The position numbers and the translations under genes were made by a program. The notes under the pieces were generated by a model that saw only the letters and a list, made by a program, of their open reading frames with translations, ran no database searches and was not told the origin of the DNA. This document shows positions 1 to 8,649 of a DNA stretch of 20,677 nucleotides, piece by piece. Position 1 is the stretch's first letter; every line of letters starts with the position of its first letter. Source of the DNA: JAIOPA01 sp964655175 (GTDB lineage Bacteria; Eisenbacteria; RBG-16-71-46); contig CAZZLY010000046.1 of assembly GCA_964655175.1 (NCBI GenBank), positions 1 to 20,677 on the forward strand, written 5' to 3'.

Positions 1-2
1 TC

Positions 3-389
3 GCGCGCGGGCTCTACGACCCCATGTACCAGTTCTTCAAGCTCAAGGGCTTCCCGGTGGGTCTGGGCAAGGTCGGCGCGGGCATGGGCGTGCCCATGAC
101 CAAGCTCATGGACGGCGCCGACGCCCCGGTGCGCTGGCGCAACGGCGAGTACGACGCGGTGTGCGACTACGTGATGGGCGACGTGCGCATGACGACCGCG
201 ATCGTCGAGGCCATCGAGGCGCGCGGCGAGCTCGCGTGGGTGACCTCCAAGGGCACCACCTCGCGGGTGGCGATGCGCGAACTGCGCCCGGTCGAGGCGT
301 GCCTCGAGGACCCCGTGCCCGACCAGTCGTGGATGGCCACGCCGCTGCCGGACGCCAAGTTCAGGGGTTGGCTCGACGCGACGGACTGA
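3..389 (+). CDS. Predicted 3'-5' exonuclease, RNase H-like (DEDDy) fold, C-terminal part
   Basis: The reading frame is already open at the window edge, so the 5' part, including ExoI and ExoII, is missing. The visible 128 residues resemble the C-terminal half of predicted 3'-5' exonucleases related to the PolB proofreading domain. The phrases GLGKVGAGMGVP and MDGADAPVRW lead into a Tyr-x3-Asp motif (YVMGD, bases 168-182), which is the ExoIII metal-binding motif of DEDDy exonucleases. The later TSKG and a terminal DPVPDQSWM segment also fit that family. Expected role: single-strand 3'-5' trimming of nucleic acid in the cytoplasm, with the physiological substrate unknown. It ends 105 bases before the next gene, which has its own promoter. 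The family call rests on recalled motifs in a fragment and is moderately secure. Confidence 0.7.
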   Translation, partial: ARGLYDPMYQFFKLKGFPVGLGKVGAGMGVPMTKLMDGADAPVRWRNGEYDAVCDYVMGDVRMTTAIVEAIEARGELAWVTSKGTTSRVAMRELRPVEACLEDPVPDQSWMATPLPDAKFRGWLDATD

Positions 390-478
390 AGCCCCCGGTT
401 GCGATCGCGACGACGCCTCGGCCCGGCGACGGACGCGTCTCCGACGCCGCCCGACGCGCGCCCCGCACGCGGCCCCTG

Positions 479-487
479 TGCTAACTT
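479..487 (+). promoter_or_regulatory. Extended -10 promoter, probably giving a leaderless mRNA
   Basis: TGCTAACTT is an extended -10 element: TG, one base, then the TAnnnT hexamer TAACTT at 482-487. It ends 7 bases before the ATG at 495, so a start site 7-8 bases downstream of the hexamer would fall on the A of the ATG. No Shine-Dalgarno sequence and no recognisable -35 box are present. The same arrangement occurs before the lipoprotein gene at 18768. Confidence 0.6.
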
Positions 488-494
488 CGCGCGC

Positions 495-2477
495 ATGACC
501 CTGACCCCGGCTCGTCTCCGCACGGCCGCGCTCGTCGCGGCCCTGGCGCTTCTGGCGCCGTCCGTCCATGCGCAGCTCCGTCTCACCCGTTCGGCCCCGG
601 TCGTCACCGCTGCAGGTCCCGACTCGGTGGTGAAGGCCGTCGTCACGGGTGGCTCGGCCAAGCTCGTCACCGAGCCCACGCCGGACGCGGGCGTGCCCTC
701 GACGTATCAGACCAAGGCCGAGCGCACGAACTGGAAGCAGACGAGCGACCACGACGAGACGCTGCGCCTGTGCCGCATGCTCGAGGTGGGCTCGCGCTGG
801 GTGAAGGTCGAGTCGTTCGGCCGCTCGGGTCAGGGCCGCGACCTGCCGCTCGTGATCGTGTCCAAGGATCGCGCGTTCACGCCCGAGGCGGCGCGCGCCA
901 CGGGCAAGCCCGTCGTGCTCATCCAGAACGGCATCCACGCCGGCGAGATCGAGGGCAAGGACGCGGCGCTCATGCTGGTGCGCGACCTCACCGTGCTCAA
1001 GAAGCACGAGGAGCTGCTCGACTCGGTCATCGTGCTCGTCGTGCCCATGCTGTCGCCGGACGGGCTCGAGCGTCGCAGCCGCTACAACCGCATCAACCAG
1101 AACGGCCCCGACGAGATGGGCTGGCGGCACACGGCGACCGGGCTCAACCTGAACCGCGACTACGGCAAGCTGGATTCGCCCGAACTGCAGGGCCTCATCG
1201 GCAAGGTGTACACGCAGTGGTGGCCCGAGTTGCTGGTGGACGACCACACCACCGACGGCGCCGACTACCGCTACGACGTCACCTACGCCGTCAACCACGG
1301 CGCCGGTGTACCGACCGCGCTCGATCGCTGGCTGAGCGAGGCGATCGAGAAGAACGTCATGACGTCGCTCGCGGACAAGGGCCACCTCGTCGCGCCGTAC
1401 CTGGACTTCCGTCAGGGCGGCGACCCGCGCTCCGGCATCGAGTACGGCAACGCCCCGCTGCGGTTCTCGACCGGTTACGCGCCGTCGCAGTCGCGAGCCG
1501 GGCTGCTCGTCGAGACGCACATGCTCAAGCCCTACGGCTCGCGGGTGAAGGCCACCTACGACCTGCTGCTGTCGCTGCTCGAGGAACTGCATGCGCGGCC
1601 GCGCGCGCTCGTCGACGCCGTGCGCGCCGCCGAGGCCGAGGCCGTCACGCGCGCCACGCAGCGCGACGCCATCGCGCGACTCCAGGTGCTCACGACGACG
1701 GTCAGCGACAAGGGCGTGCCGTTCGCGTGGAAGGGTGTGGCGACGCGCTGGGAGAAGAGCGACGTCACGGGTGCACTCGTGCCGCGCTATTCGAGCACGC
1801 CGTGGGACACGACGGTGATGCTGTACCGGCAGACGATCGCGCAGAGCTCCGTGCGGCTGCCCGCGGGCGGCTACGTCGTGCCGCAGGAATGGACCGACGT
1901 CATCGATCGGCTGACGTGGCACGGCCTGCGCCTGCGCCGGATCTCGCGTGCGTGGAGCGACTCGGTCGAGATGCTGCGCGTGACGCAGTCCACGCTGGGG
2001 CCCACGTACGAGGGTCGCACCGGGGTGCAGGTGGCGGCGGTGCGCACCGAACGGCAGTGGCGCACGTTCCGCGCCGGTGACGTGTGGGTGCCGCTCGATC
2101 AGCGCGGTGGCCCGCTCGCCGTCCAGTTGCTCGAGGCGCAGTCGCCCGACGGCTTCCTGGCGTGGGGCTTCTTCAACACGATCTTCCAGCGCAAGGAGTA
2201 CGGCGCGGATTACGTCATGGAGCCGCTCGCGCGCTACATGATGAGCCGCGACCCCGCGCTGGCGGCGGAGTTCCGCGCCAAGGTCGCGGCGGACACGGCG
2301 TTCGCACGCAACCCCGACGCGCGCACGGACTGGTTCTATCGCCGATCCCCGTGGGCCGACCCCGAGCAGGACCTGCACCCGATCGCGCGGCTCCTGCGCG
2401 CGGTGCCCGAAGCGAATCTCGTCGCGCTGCCCAAGCCGGTCGTGCCGACGAGCGCGCCGCCGACCCCGAAGCGTTGA
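495..2477 (+). CDS. Secreted M14 family zinc carboxypeptidase
   Basis: 660 residues. A signal peptide (hydrophobic residues about 11-25, Ala-x-Ala-type cleavage near HAQ at 25-27) directs export. The M14 zinc site is visible: HAGE (His148, Glu151) and His251 in DDHTTDG as ligands, with ETHMLKPYGSR supplying the catalytic Glu340. SPDGLERR and GLNLNRDY are typical substrate-pocket segments. Expected role: hydrolysis of peptides or cell-wall-derived amides in the periplasm or outside the cell. The C-terminal 300 residues have no named domain I can recognise, but such extensions are common in M14 proteins of this size. The open frame extends upstream to 399, but I chose ATG 495 because the signal peptide begins there and a -10 element lies just before it. 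A perfect hairpin follows the stop codon. Confidence 0.88.
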   Translation: MTLTPARLRTAALVAALALLAPSVHAQLRLTRSAPVVTAAGPDSVVKAVVTGGSAKLVTEPTPDAGVPSTYQTKAERTNWKQTSDHDETLRLCRMLEVGSRWVKVESFGRSGQGRDLPLVIVSKDRAFTPEAARATGKPVVLIQNGIHAGEIEGKDAALMLVRDLTVLKKHEELLDSVIVLVVPMLSPDGLERRSRYNRINQNGPDEMGWRHTATGLNLNRDYGKLDSPELQGLIGKVYTQWWPELLVDDHTTDGADYRYDVTYAVNHGAGVPTALDRWLSEAIEKNVMTSLADKGHLVAPYLDFRQGGDPRSGIEYGNAPLRFSTGYAPSQSRAGLLVETHMLKPYGSRVKATYDLLLSLLEELHARPRALVDAVRAAEAEAVTRATQRDAIARLQVLTTTVSDKGVPFAWKGVATRWEKSDVTGALVPRYSSTPWDTTVMLYRQTIAQSSVRLPAGGYVVPQEWTDVIDRLTWHGLRLRRISRAWSDSVEMLRVTQSTLGPTYEGRTGVQVAAVRTERQWRTFRAGDVWVPLDQRGGPLAVQLLEAQSPDGFLAWGFFNTIFQRKEYGADYVMEPLARYMMSRDPALAAEFRAKVAADTAFARNPDARTDWFYRRSPWADPEQDLHPIARLLRAVPEANLVALPKPVVPTSAPPTPKR

Positions 2478-2492
2478 AACCGCCACACCCCT

Positions 2493-2544
2493 GAACGGTC
2501 CCCGGTCCCCCCGTCGCACCTCGCGCCGGGATCGGGGACCGTTC
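2493..2544 (+). terminator. Hairpin after M14 peptidase gene
   Basis: Perfect 12-base inverted repeat, GAACGGTCCCCG at 2493-2504 and its complement at 2533-2544, separated by 28 bases. It starts 16 bases after the stop codon. There is no T tract, so it may be a terminator helped by Rho or a stabilising 3' structure. Confidence 0.55.
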
Positions 2545-2550
2545 GCCTAC

Positions 2551-2601
2551 GTCCCGTCCCGTTCCACCGCATCACGACCCCCGAGCCCGTGTCCCGTCCC
2601 G
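2551..2601 (+). repeat. 11-base direct repeat GTCCCGTCCCG, two copies
   Basis: GTCCCGTCCCG occurs at 2551-2561 and again at 2591-2601, start to start 40 bases, in the gap before the M61 gene. The second copy runs into the ribosome binding site. It could be a regulator site or just low-complexity GC sequence; no function can be assigned. Confidence 0.3.
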
Positions 2602-2609
2602 GAGAGCCC

Positions 2610-4481
2610 ATGTCGTCACGTTCCCTCGCCGCCCTCGCGCTGCTGCTCGTCTCGCTCGTCGCACCCGTCCGTGCGCAGGACTTCACCGTCGCGGTCGACG
2701 CCCGCGAGACCGTGCGCGGCATCCTGCACGTGCAGCAGACGTTCCCGGCCAAGCCGGGTGGCGTGCTCGTGCTGTCGTACCCCAAGTGGCTGCCGGGCGA
2801 GCACGCCCCGACCGGACCCAACGTGGACGTGGCGGGGCTGGTGCCGCGCGCGGGCGACCGCATCCTCGCGTGGACGCGTGATGCGATCGACATGAACACG
2901 ATCCGCATCGCGGTGCCCAAGGGCGTCACGCAGGTGACGCTGTCGTTCGACTTCCTGCTCGACAACGGCATCGACGGCTTCACGTCGGCGGCCTCGGGGA
3001 CGCCGAACCTGCTGCTGGTGTCGTGGAACCAGGTCGCGTTCTACCCGGCGGGTCGCCGCTCCGACGACGTCACGGTGGCGGCGAGTCTGCTGCTGCCGGA
3101 CCGCTGGCAGCACGCCAGCGCCCTCGACGAGAAGCCGGCGGACGGCGCGCGGATCGACTTCGCCCCGTGCACGTTCACGACGCTGGTGGACTCGCCCGTG
3201 CTGTCGGGTCTGCACATGCGCACGGTCGAACTCACGGACGCGGGCGATCCGGTCCCGGTGCGCCTGCGCATGGCGTGCGACTCCGAGGCCGGGCTCGCGA
3301 TCCGCGACGAACAGGTGAGCGCGTTGCGCAAGCTCGTGAAGGAGGCGCGCGCGCTGTTCGGCACCGAGCACTATCGTCACTACGACTTCCTGCTCACGCT
3401 GTCGGATCACGTGCCGGCGTTCGGTCTGGAGCATCACGAGTCGAGCGACAATCGCCAGGCCGAGCGCTACTGGATCGACGACGACGCCTTCGTGGCCGAC
3501 CCCGATCTGCTGTCGCACGAGTACGTGCACTCGTGGAACGGCAAGTTCCGTCGCCCGGCGCGGCTCGCGACCGGGGACAACTTCACGCCCATGCAGGGCG
3601 ACCTGCTGTGGGTGTACGAGGGCCTGACGCAGTACCTGGGCTTCGTGCTCGCGGCGCGCTCGGGTCTGCGCACCGGCACCCAGACGCAGGACGCGCTCGC
3701 CAGCCGGGCCGCCACCCTGCAGTCGAACCGCGGCCGCACGTGGCGACCGCTGGTGGACACGGGCACGCACGCGCAGGAGCTCTACGAGGCGCGCGGACAG
3801 TGGCATCACTGGCGCCGCGGCGTGGACTTCTACGACGAGGGCCTGCTGCTGTGGCTCGAGGCCGACGTGACGATCCGCACGCTGTCCAAGGGCACGAAGT
3901 CGCTGGACGACTTCATCCAGCGCTTCCACGGCGGTGCGAACCGCGGCGCAGAGGTCCGTCCGTACGAACTGCCCGAGGTGATCGCGACGCTCGAGGCGGT
4001 GCAGCCGTACGACTGGAAGGGCTTCTTCGACGCGCGCGTCTACCAGCTCGCGCCGAACGCGCCGCTCGGCGGCATCACGCAGGGCGGCTGGCGACTGGCG
4101 TTCGCGGATTCACTCGGGCCCACGCAGAGCGCCAACGAATCGCACGACAAGAAGGTGGTCGAGACGTTCTCGCTCGGGTTCGAACTCAACGAGGCCGGCG
4201 TGATCAGCGACCTCGTGCCGGACTCGCCCGCCGCCGCCGTGGGACTGGCCCCCGACATGAAGCTCATCGCGGTGGATGGTCGGCGTTACAGCAAGGACGT
4301 GCTGCGCGACGCGATCGCCGCCTCGCCGCGCACCGGTCGTCTCGAGCTCCTGTGCGAGGCCAAGGAGTTCTTCCGCACCTATCTGGTGCCGTACCGCGAC
4401 GGTCGTCGCCATCCGGTGCTCGTGCGCGAGAACGGCACGCGCGACGTCGTGGGCGAGGTGATGGGCGCGCGCACGCGTTGA
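2610..4481 (+). CDS. Secreted M61 glycyl-aminopeptidase-type metalloprotease with PDZ domain
   Basis: 623 residues. Signal peptide at residues 1-22 (SLAALALLLVSLVAPVRA). An N-terminal beta domain precedes the M61 catalytic domain: zinc motif HEYVH (His303, Glu304, His307) followed by SWN, third ligand Glu337 in WVYEGLTQYL, and GLEHHES at about 272-278, as in M61 enzymes. A PDZ domain at about 515-600 carries GVISDLVPDSPAAAVGL, typical of substrate-binding PDZ folds. Family role: aminopeptidase removing small N-terminal residues such as Gly and Ala. An in-frame GTG lies at 2589, but ATG 2610 is better because GGAGAG (2601-2606) sits just upstream and the signal peptide starts there. It lies in the same direction as the M14 gene, which suggests shared peptide degradation, but a hairpin separates them. 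Confidence 0.9.
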   Translation: MSSRSLAALALLLVSLVAPVRAQDFTVAVDARETVRGILHVQQTFPAKPGGVLVLSYPKWLPGEHAPTGPNVDVAGLVPRAGDRILAWTRDAIDMNTIRIAVPKGVTQVTLSFDFLLDNGIDGFTSAASGTPNLLLVSWNQVAFYPAGRRSDDVTVAASLLLPDRWQHASALDEKPADGARIDFAPCTFTTLVDSPVLSGLHMRTVELTDAGDPVPVRLRMACDSEAGLAIRDEQVSALRKLVKEARALFGTEHYRHYDFLLTLSDHVPAFGLEHHESSDNRQAERYWIDDDAFVADPDLLSHEYVHSWNGKFRRPARLATGDNFTPMQGDLLWVYEGLTQYLGFVLAARSGLRTGTQTQDALASRAATLQSNRGRTWRPLVDTGTHAQELYEARGQWHHWRRGVDFYDEGLLLWLEADVTIRTLSKGTKSLDDFIQRFHGGANRGAEVRPYELPEVIATLEAVQPYDWKGFFDARVYQLAPNAPLGGITQGGWRLAFADSLGPTQSANESHDKKVVETFSLGFELNEAGVISDLVPDSPAAAVGLAPDMKLIAVDGRRYSKDVLRDAIAASPRTGRLELLCEAKEFFRTYLVPYRDGRRHPVLVRENGTRDVVGEVMGARTR

Positions 4482-4500
4482 TCCGCGCACGCCACACGCG

Positions 4501-4531
4501 AAGGGCCGGTCCCCGCGGGGAACCGGCCCTT
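4501..4531. terminator. Bidirectional hairpin terminator between convergent genes
   Basis: AAGGGCCGGT at 4501-4510 pairs with ACCGGCCCTT at 4522-4531, and the loop can extend the stem through CCCC/GGGG. It lies between the M61 gene (+) and the AIR-synthase-like gene (-), which converge here. No long T run is present on either side. Confidence 0.75.
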
Positions 4532-4553
4532 CGTCGTACGTGACGCCCGCGTC

Positions 4554-5621
4554 CTAGCGCCAACCCTCGCGCAGGGCCCGATCGTGGGCGGCCCACCACG
4601 GATCCGGCTGGGGCGCGTCGAACGTGCTCGGTGGACCCGCGGGCTCGCCGACCCACAACCGCCCCGAGCCCGCGAGCACCTCGCCCACGACCACGGCCGC
4701 GATCCCGGCCTCGTGCAGCTCCCCGAGCACCGCCTCGGTGCGGTCGGCGGCCGCGCACACCAGCAGCGCGCCCTCGCTGCAGCTCCACCAGGGATCGACG
4801 CCGATCGCCTCGCACGCGAGCGCGATGGCGGGATCGAGCGGCAGCCGCTCGCGTTCGACGCGCACGTCGTGACCGCACGCGGCCGCGAGTTCGCACAGTC
4901 CGCCGAGCACGCCGCCCTCGGTCGCGTCGTGCAGCGCGGTCACGCCGCGCTCGCGCACGCCCGCCCGCAACGCGGCGCGCGCATCCGCAACGACGCTCAC
5001 CTCGCGCTCAAGCGTGCACAGCCGGGCGAACGCGTCGTCGTCGCGCACGTGCTCACGCACGCGCTCGGGGCAGAGCCACGCGGCGATCGCCGCGGTCTCG
5101 AACGCCGCGCTCTTGGTCACGATCACGCGATCGCCCACGCGCGCCATGCCCGGCGTGACCACACGCCCCTCGTCGCCCACGCCCATCACCGTGGCGGCCC
5201 CGATCAGATGATCGCTGCAACCCGGATGACGCCCCGTGTGCCCGGTGACCACCGCGATGCCGAGCTCGGCCCACGCCTCGCTCGCGGCACGTTGCCAACG
5301 CTCCAGCATCGCGTCGTCGAACGACGGCGACAGGTTGAGTGTGACGCTCGCGTAGGCCGGCGGGATGCCCGTGGTCCACAGGTCCGAGGCGACCAGATGA
5401 CACGCGAGCCGCGCCGAACGCTCGATCCCCAGACACGGGATCACCGACAGCGGATCGGTCGTGACCGCGAGCACGCGGCCCGCCCCCACGCGCACGATGC
5501 CGGCGTCGTGCCCCACGCGCGGGCCGACCTGGACCTCGGCGCGCGTCGCCCCCAGATGCGGGGCGACCACGCGCGCGAACGTCTCGGGCGAGACCTTGCC
5601 CGTGATCATGTCACCACTCAT
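4554..5621 (-). CDS. AIR synthase-related (HypE/PurM-like) protein
   Basis: 355 residues with no signal peptide, so cytoplasmic. The N-terminal half carries GPRVGHDAGIV (about 33-43) and a TTDP segment (about 54-57), the ATP-binding region of the PurM/HypE/ThiL/SelD fold. The C-terminal half has HDATEGGVLGGL, the usual D-x-T-x-G-G loop of the AIRS_C domain. Members bind ATP and activate a carboxamide, amide or phosphate, but the substrate here cannot be read from the sequence. True HypE ends with a functional cysteine; this protein ends REGWR with none, and no hydrogenase gene is nearby, so it is probably not HypE. It follows the M14 gene by 31 bases on the same strand, so co-transcription is likely. 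The ribosome binding site is weak; ATG 5609 is an alternative start. Confidence 0.72.
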   Translation of the reverse strand: MSGDMITGKVSPETFARVVAPHLGATRAEVQVGPRVGHDAGIVRVGAGRVLAVTTDPLSVIPCLGIERSARLACHLVASDLWTTGIPPAYASVTLNLSPSFDDAMLERWQRAASEAWAELGIAVVTGHTGRHPGCSDHLIGAATVMGVGDEGRVVTPGMARVGDRVIVTKSAAFETAAIAAWLCPERVREHVRDDDAFARLCTLEREVSVVADARAALRAGVRERGVTALHDATEGGVLGGLCELAAACGHDVRVERERLPLDPAIALACEAIGVDPWWSCSEGALLVCAAADRTEAVLGELHEAGIAAVVVGEVLAGSGRLWVGEPAGPPSTFDAPQPDPWWAAHDRALREGWR

Positions 5622-5652
5622 GCCCGACCCCGGCGTGCGCCGCGCGCGACGC

Positions 5653-8535
5653 TCAATCGAGCGCCGGCGCGTACAGGAGCGCGTTCGTGAACAAGCGTTC
5701 GGTGTTGCGCCAGTAGCCGCGGAACAGCACCGGGCCCGTGAGCATGACGACGTGACCGTCGCCCTGCGGCTCGTCGATCGCGAACGCGGTGTTCGCCAGC
5801 CGGCGCTCGGTCTCGGGCCACGTCCACCCGGTCACCGTGAGCGGCGTGCGATCGAAGCGCAGCGCGTTCGCGCCCTCGCGGCTCGGGGTGAGCATCGTGC
5901 GGCCCTGCAGCAGGACCGGGATGCGGCCCTCGCCGTAACCCCACGTGAGCCACTGCTGCGGATCCGGCGTCGCCCAGAAGATGCTGCCCGGGATGAACTG
6001 CGGCCGGCGTGAGGCCTCGGCCTCGGCGCTGTCGGGATACGGCACCTCGCCGTCGTCCTTCTTCTTGCCCTCGACGCCGACGACCTTGGCGGACGACAGT
6101 TCGACGCCGCTCAACGTGGGCAGCTCGGCGGCCTCGTCGAGGCACACCAGCGTCCCGCCGCGCGACACCCAGTCCTTGAGCGCGTCGAGTCCGCCGCCCA
6201 GCGCCCCCTTGAGCGCCGAGCCGCCGTCGGGCAGCACGACGACGTTGTACTGACCCAGATCGATGCCGCCGATGCGATCGGCGCGCACCGCGGTGAAGCG
6301 CACGCCCAGACGACGCTCGAGCAAGTGCCACATCCAACCGTACGCCTCGGGCGAGACCGGACCGTCCACGACCACCGCGACCTCGGGCTTGCGCAGACTC
6401 ACCACCGCTTCGGAGCCCACGCCGGTGTCGCCGCGGTCGGCGAACGCGCTCTGCACCGCCAGCACGCTCACACCGCTCGAGCGCGCCAGCTGCGCGATGC
6501 GCGCATGCAGCGAACCCGGGTTGCGCTCGACGCGCGCCAGGAACGAGCCGCGCGGGAAGTCGCGCTCGCCCGCACGCAGCGGCTTGGTGGCCGTGGCCAC
6601 CTTGTAGCCCTCCTGCAGCAGGCGCAGCGCCAATCGCGCCGCACCGTCGCCCTGACACGACCACACGTAGGCCGTGTTGGCCTCGCCACCCTCGACGCCG
6701 CCACGCGCATCGAACGCGATCCCACCCTGTGCGTCGCGCATCACGAGCGGCGCGACGCGCGAGACGCGTGCGGTGAACGGCACGCCGATCGCCATGGAAT
6801 CGGGCAGCACGTCGGTCGCCTCGTCGGGCGTGTTGGGATCCGGCATCGCCAGCGTGCGCGCACCGGTGACGGGCTCGTTCACCGCGAACGCGGGCACGCC
6901 GTACGACAACGGCAGCGCCCACGAGGTGATGTCGTAGAAGCTGTACGACTCGTTCGGGGCGTTGCGGCCGCGGCGCAGGTTGCGCGCGTACTTGTCGAGC
7001 TCGGCCCGGGCGAACGCCGGGTCGACCGAGCGATCGGCCTCGAGCAGCGCGCGCGCCAGGCGACTGCCCGGCTGCGCCAGATCGACGACGAACGCACCGC
7101 GCTCGAACGTGTGCGCAGCGACCGGTGCGTTCGCCGGCGCGGGCGCACCCGCACGATCCAGACCCTTGCCGTCCGCGGGTGCGGGCGACGAGGCGCCGTC
7201 GGCCCACAACGCGCGCGTCGCCTTGACCGTGAACGGCCCCGGCCGCCACGCCACCTCGACGCCCGCGTACTGCAGGTTCTCGGCGAGCGCGGCCGCGCGC
7301 ACGGGATCGCCCGCGTCGAGCAGGTAGGCGCGCGGCGCGTCCTTGGCCACCGTGCACGAGACGCGCGCGAACGCGGCCATGTCGGTGAGGCGCTCGCGGC
7401 GGTAGCGCACCGCGGTCTCGAGTGTGGCGAGCGACGCGGTGAAGTGCCGCGCCAGGCCGTCCCGCATCGTGACCACGGTGCCATCGTCGCGGCGCAGCGC
7501 CAGATTGCCGCCGCCATCGGTCTCGTAGGTCATGCCGATCGCGCCCTGCAGCGTCGGCCACGTGTCCCAGTAGCCGGTGGCGTGGAAGTCGAACACGTCG
7601 CGGACGTAGTACTCCCAGCCGTGACGGTCGAACGCCGCGGCGTTGCCGCGCCCGAAGCGATCCACCCAGCGCCGGTAATCCTCGAGCGCGAGCGTGTGGT
7701 TGGTGGGCTCCGACGTGGGCGGGAAGAAGAACGACGCCGTCTGGCCGTGGTGGTCGACGAACACCTGCGGCCGCCAGCGACGGATCTCGCGCGACATCTG
7801 CCGCGATTCGGGCTGGCTCATGGCGAGCGCGTCGCGATTGGGGTCGAACTGGTAGTGCGTGCGGCGCCCGCCGATGCCCCACGGCTGCGAGCGCTGCTGC
7901 TCGAGCGCCCAGCGCTCGGGATTGCCCTGGCCGTGCGCGTTGATCCAGGTCACGAAGCGCTCGTGGCCGTCGGGGTTGTGCGCGGGATTGATGAGCACGA
8001 GCGCGTGATCGAGCATCGCGGTCGTGAGCGAATCGTCGCCCGCGACGAGCTGGTACACGACCTGCATCATGGCCTCGAACGAGGCCGATTCGTCGCCGTG
8101 GATGCTGTAGTTGAGCCACACCGTGACCGGCAGCTCGCGCGTCAGCCGCTCGAGTTCGGCGGGCGCGACGCCGCGCGGGTCGGCGAGCTTGGCGTTGCCC
8201 TCGCGGATGGCGTCGAGGCGCGCCAGGTTGCCCGGGCTCGAGACGATGAACAGCGACCGCTCGCGCGCCTCGACCGTGCGACCGAACGGCTCGCGCCGCA
8301 CGCGCTCGGGCCGCGCGTGGGCGATCGCGTCGAGCACGCGCTCCATGTTGCCCCACGTGGTGTGGAACGTGCCGGGCTCGTAGCCCAGCACCTCGGCGGG
8401 CCGCGGCACGCCCGCGGCGTACGGCCCGCGCGCATAGAAGTCGAACGGCTGCGGCGCCGCGAACGCGAACGACACACAGGAGAGCGCGCACACGAGCGCG
8501 CCGAGCAGGACGGGGATCGAACGAGGACGAGACAC
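5653..8535 (-). CDS. Large secreted M14 zinc carboxypeptidase with C-terminal GATase-like domain
   Basis: 960 residues. Signal peptide at residues 1-27 (PVLLGALVCALSC then FAFA). The M14 site is intact: HGDE (His146, Glu149), a third-ligand His in FVDHHGQ (262-263), and Glu338 in MTYETDGGG as the likely catalytic acid. NPAHNPDG and DPNRD are typical M14 pieces. After the peptidase part, a region at about 715-830 contains VVVLPDGGSALKG and LKDWVSRGGTLVCLDE, like the class I glutamine-amidotransferase fold that accompanies such peptidases; no catalytic Cys-His pair is evident there. The frame is open upstream to 8874, but GTG 8535 fits because GGGAG precedes it by 5 bases and the signal peptide begins there. 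Expected role: extracytoplasmic peptide or murein-amide hydrolysis. Confidence 0.86.
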   Translation of the reverse strand: MSRPRSIPVLLGALVCALSCVSFAFAAPQPFDFYARGPYAAGVPRPAEVLGYEPGTFHTTWGNMERVLDAIAHARPERVRREPFGRTVEARERSLFIVSSPGNLARLDAIREGNAKLADPRGVAPAELERLTRELPVTVWLNYSIHGDESASFEAMMQVVYQLVAGDDSLTTAMLDHALVLINPAHNPDGHERFVTWINAHGQGNPERWALEQQRSQPWGIGGRRTHYQFDPNRDALAMSQPESRQMSREIRRWRPQVFVDHHGQTASFFFPPTSEPTNHTLALEDYRRWVDRFGRGNAAAFDRHGWEYYVRDVFDFHATGYWDTWPTLQGAIGMTYETDGGGNLALRRDDGTVVTMRDGLARHFTASLATLETAVRYRRERLTDMAAFARVSCTVAKDAPRAYLLDAGDPVRAAALAENLQYAGVEVAWRPGPFTVKATRALWADGASSPAPADGKGLDRAGAPAPANAPVAAHTFERGAFVVDLAQPGSRLARALLEADRSVDPAFARAELDKYARNLRRGRNAPNESYSFYDITSWALPLSYGVPAFAVNEPVTGARTLAMPDPNTPDEATDVLPDSMAIGVPFTARVSRVAPLVMRDAQGGIAFDARGGVEGGEANTAYVWSCQGDGAARLALRLLQEGYKVATATKPLRAGERDFPRGSFLARVERNPGSLHARIAQLARSSGVSVLAVQSAFADRGDTGVGSEAVVSLRKPEVAVVVDGPVSPEAYGWMWHLLERRLGVRFTAVRADRIGGIDLGQYNVVVLPDGGSALKGALGGGLDALKDWVSRGGTLVCLDEAAELPTLSGVELSSAKVVGVEGKKKDDGEVPYPDSAEAEASRRPQFIPGSIFWATPDPQQWLTWGYGEGRIPVLLQGRTMLTPSREGANALRFDRTPLTVTGWTWPETERRLANTAFAIDEPQGDGHVVMLTGPVLFRGYWRNTERLFTNALLYAPALD

Positions 8536-8540
8536 GCGGG

Positions 8541-8545
8541 CTCCC
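8541..8545 (-). promoter_or_regulatory. Ribosome binding site that fixes the GTG start of the large M14 gene
   Basis: GGGAG on the minus strand, 5 bases before the GTG at 8535. It supports this start over the in-frame ATG codons further upstream (8652, 8874), which would place about 40-113 extra residues before the signal peptide. Confidence 0.6.
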
Positions 8546-8581
8546 GAGGCAGGGGTGACGGACGAGGACACGAGCGCGCGG

Positions 8582-8612
8582 AGTCTACGCGAGGGGCGCC
8601 ACACGGGGGCAA
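8582..8612 (-). promoter_or_regulatory. Weak candidate promoter for the large M14 gene
   Basis: On the minus strand TAGACT (8587-8582) matches TAnnnT and is preceded after 19 bases by TTGCCC (8612-8607). A start near 8575 would leave a leader of about 40 bases ending in the GGGAG ribosome site. The spacer is longer than ideal, so this is tentative. Confidence 0.35.
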
Positions 8613-8649
8613 ACGGGCCGCGGGGGACGCACGCGGTGGGGCGCGGGTT

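Noticed and set aside
4554..5621. Calling this gene hypE, thiL or selD
   Set aside because: No HypE C-terminal Cys, no SelD catalytic Cys/Sec near the N-terminus, and no thiamine or hydrogenase neighbours. Only the fold can be supported.
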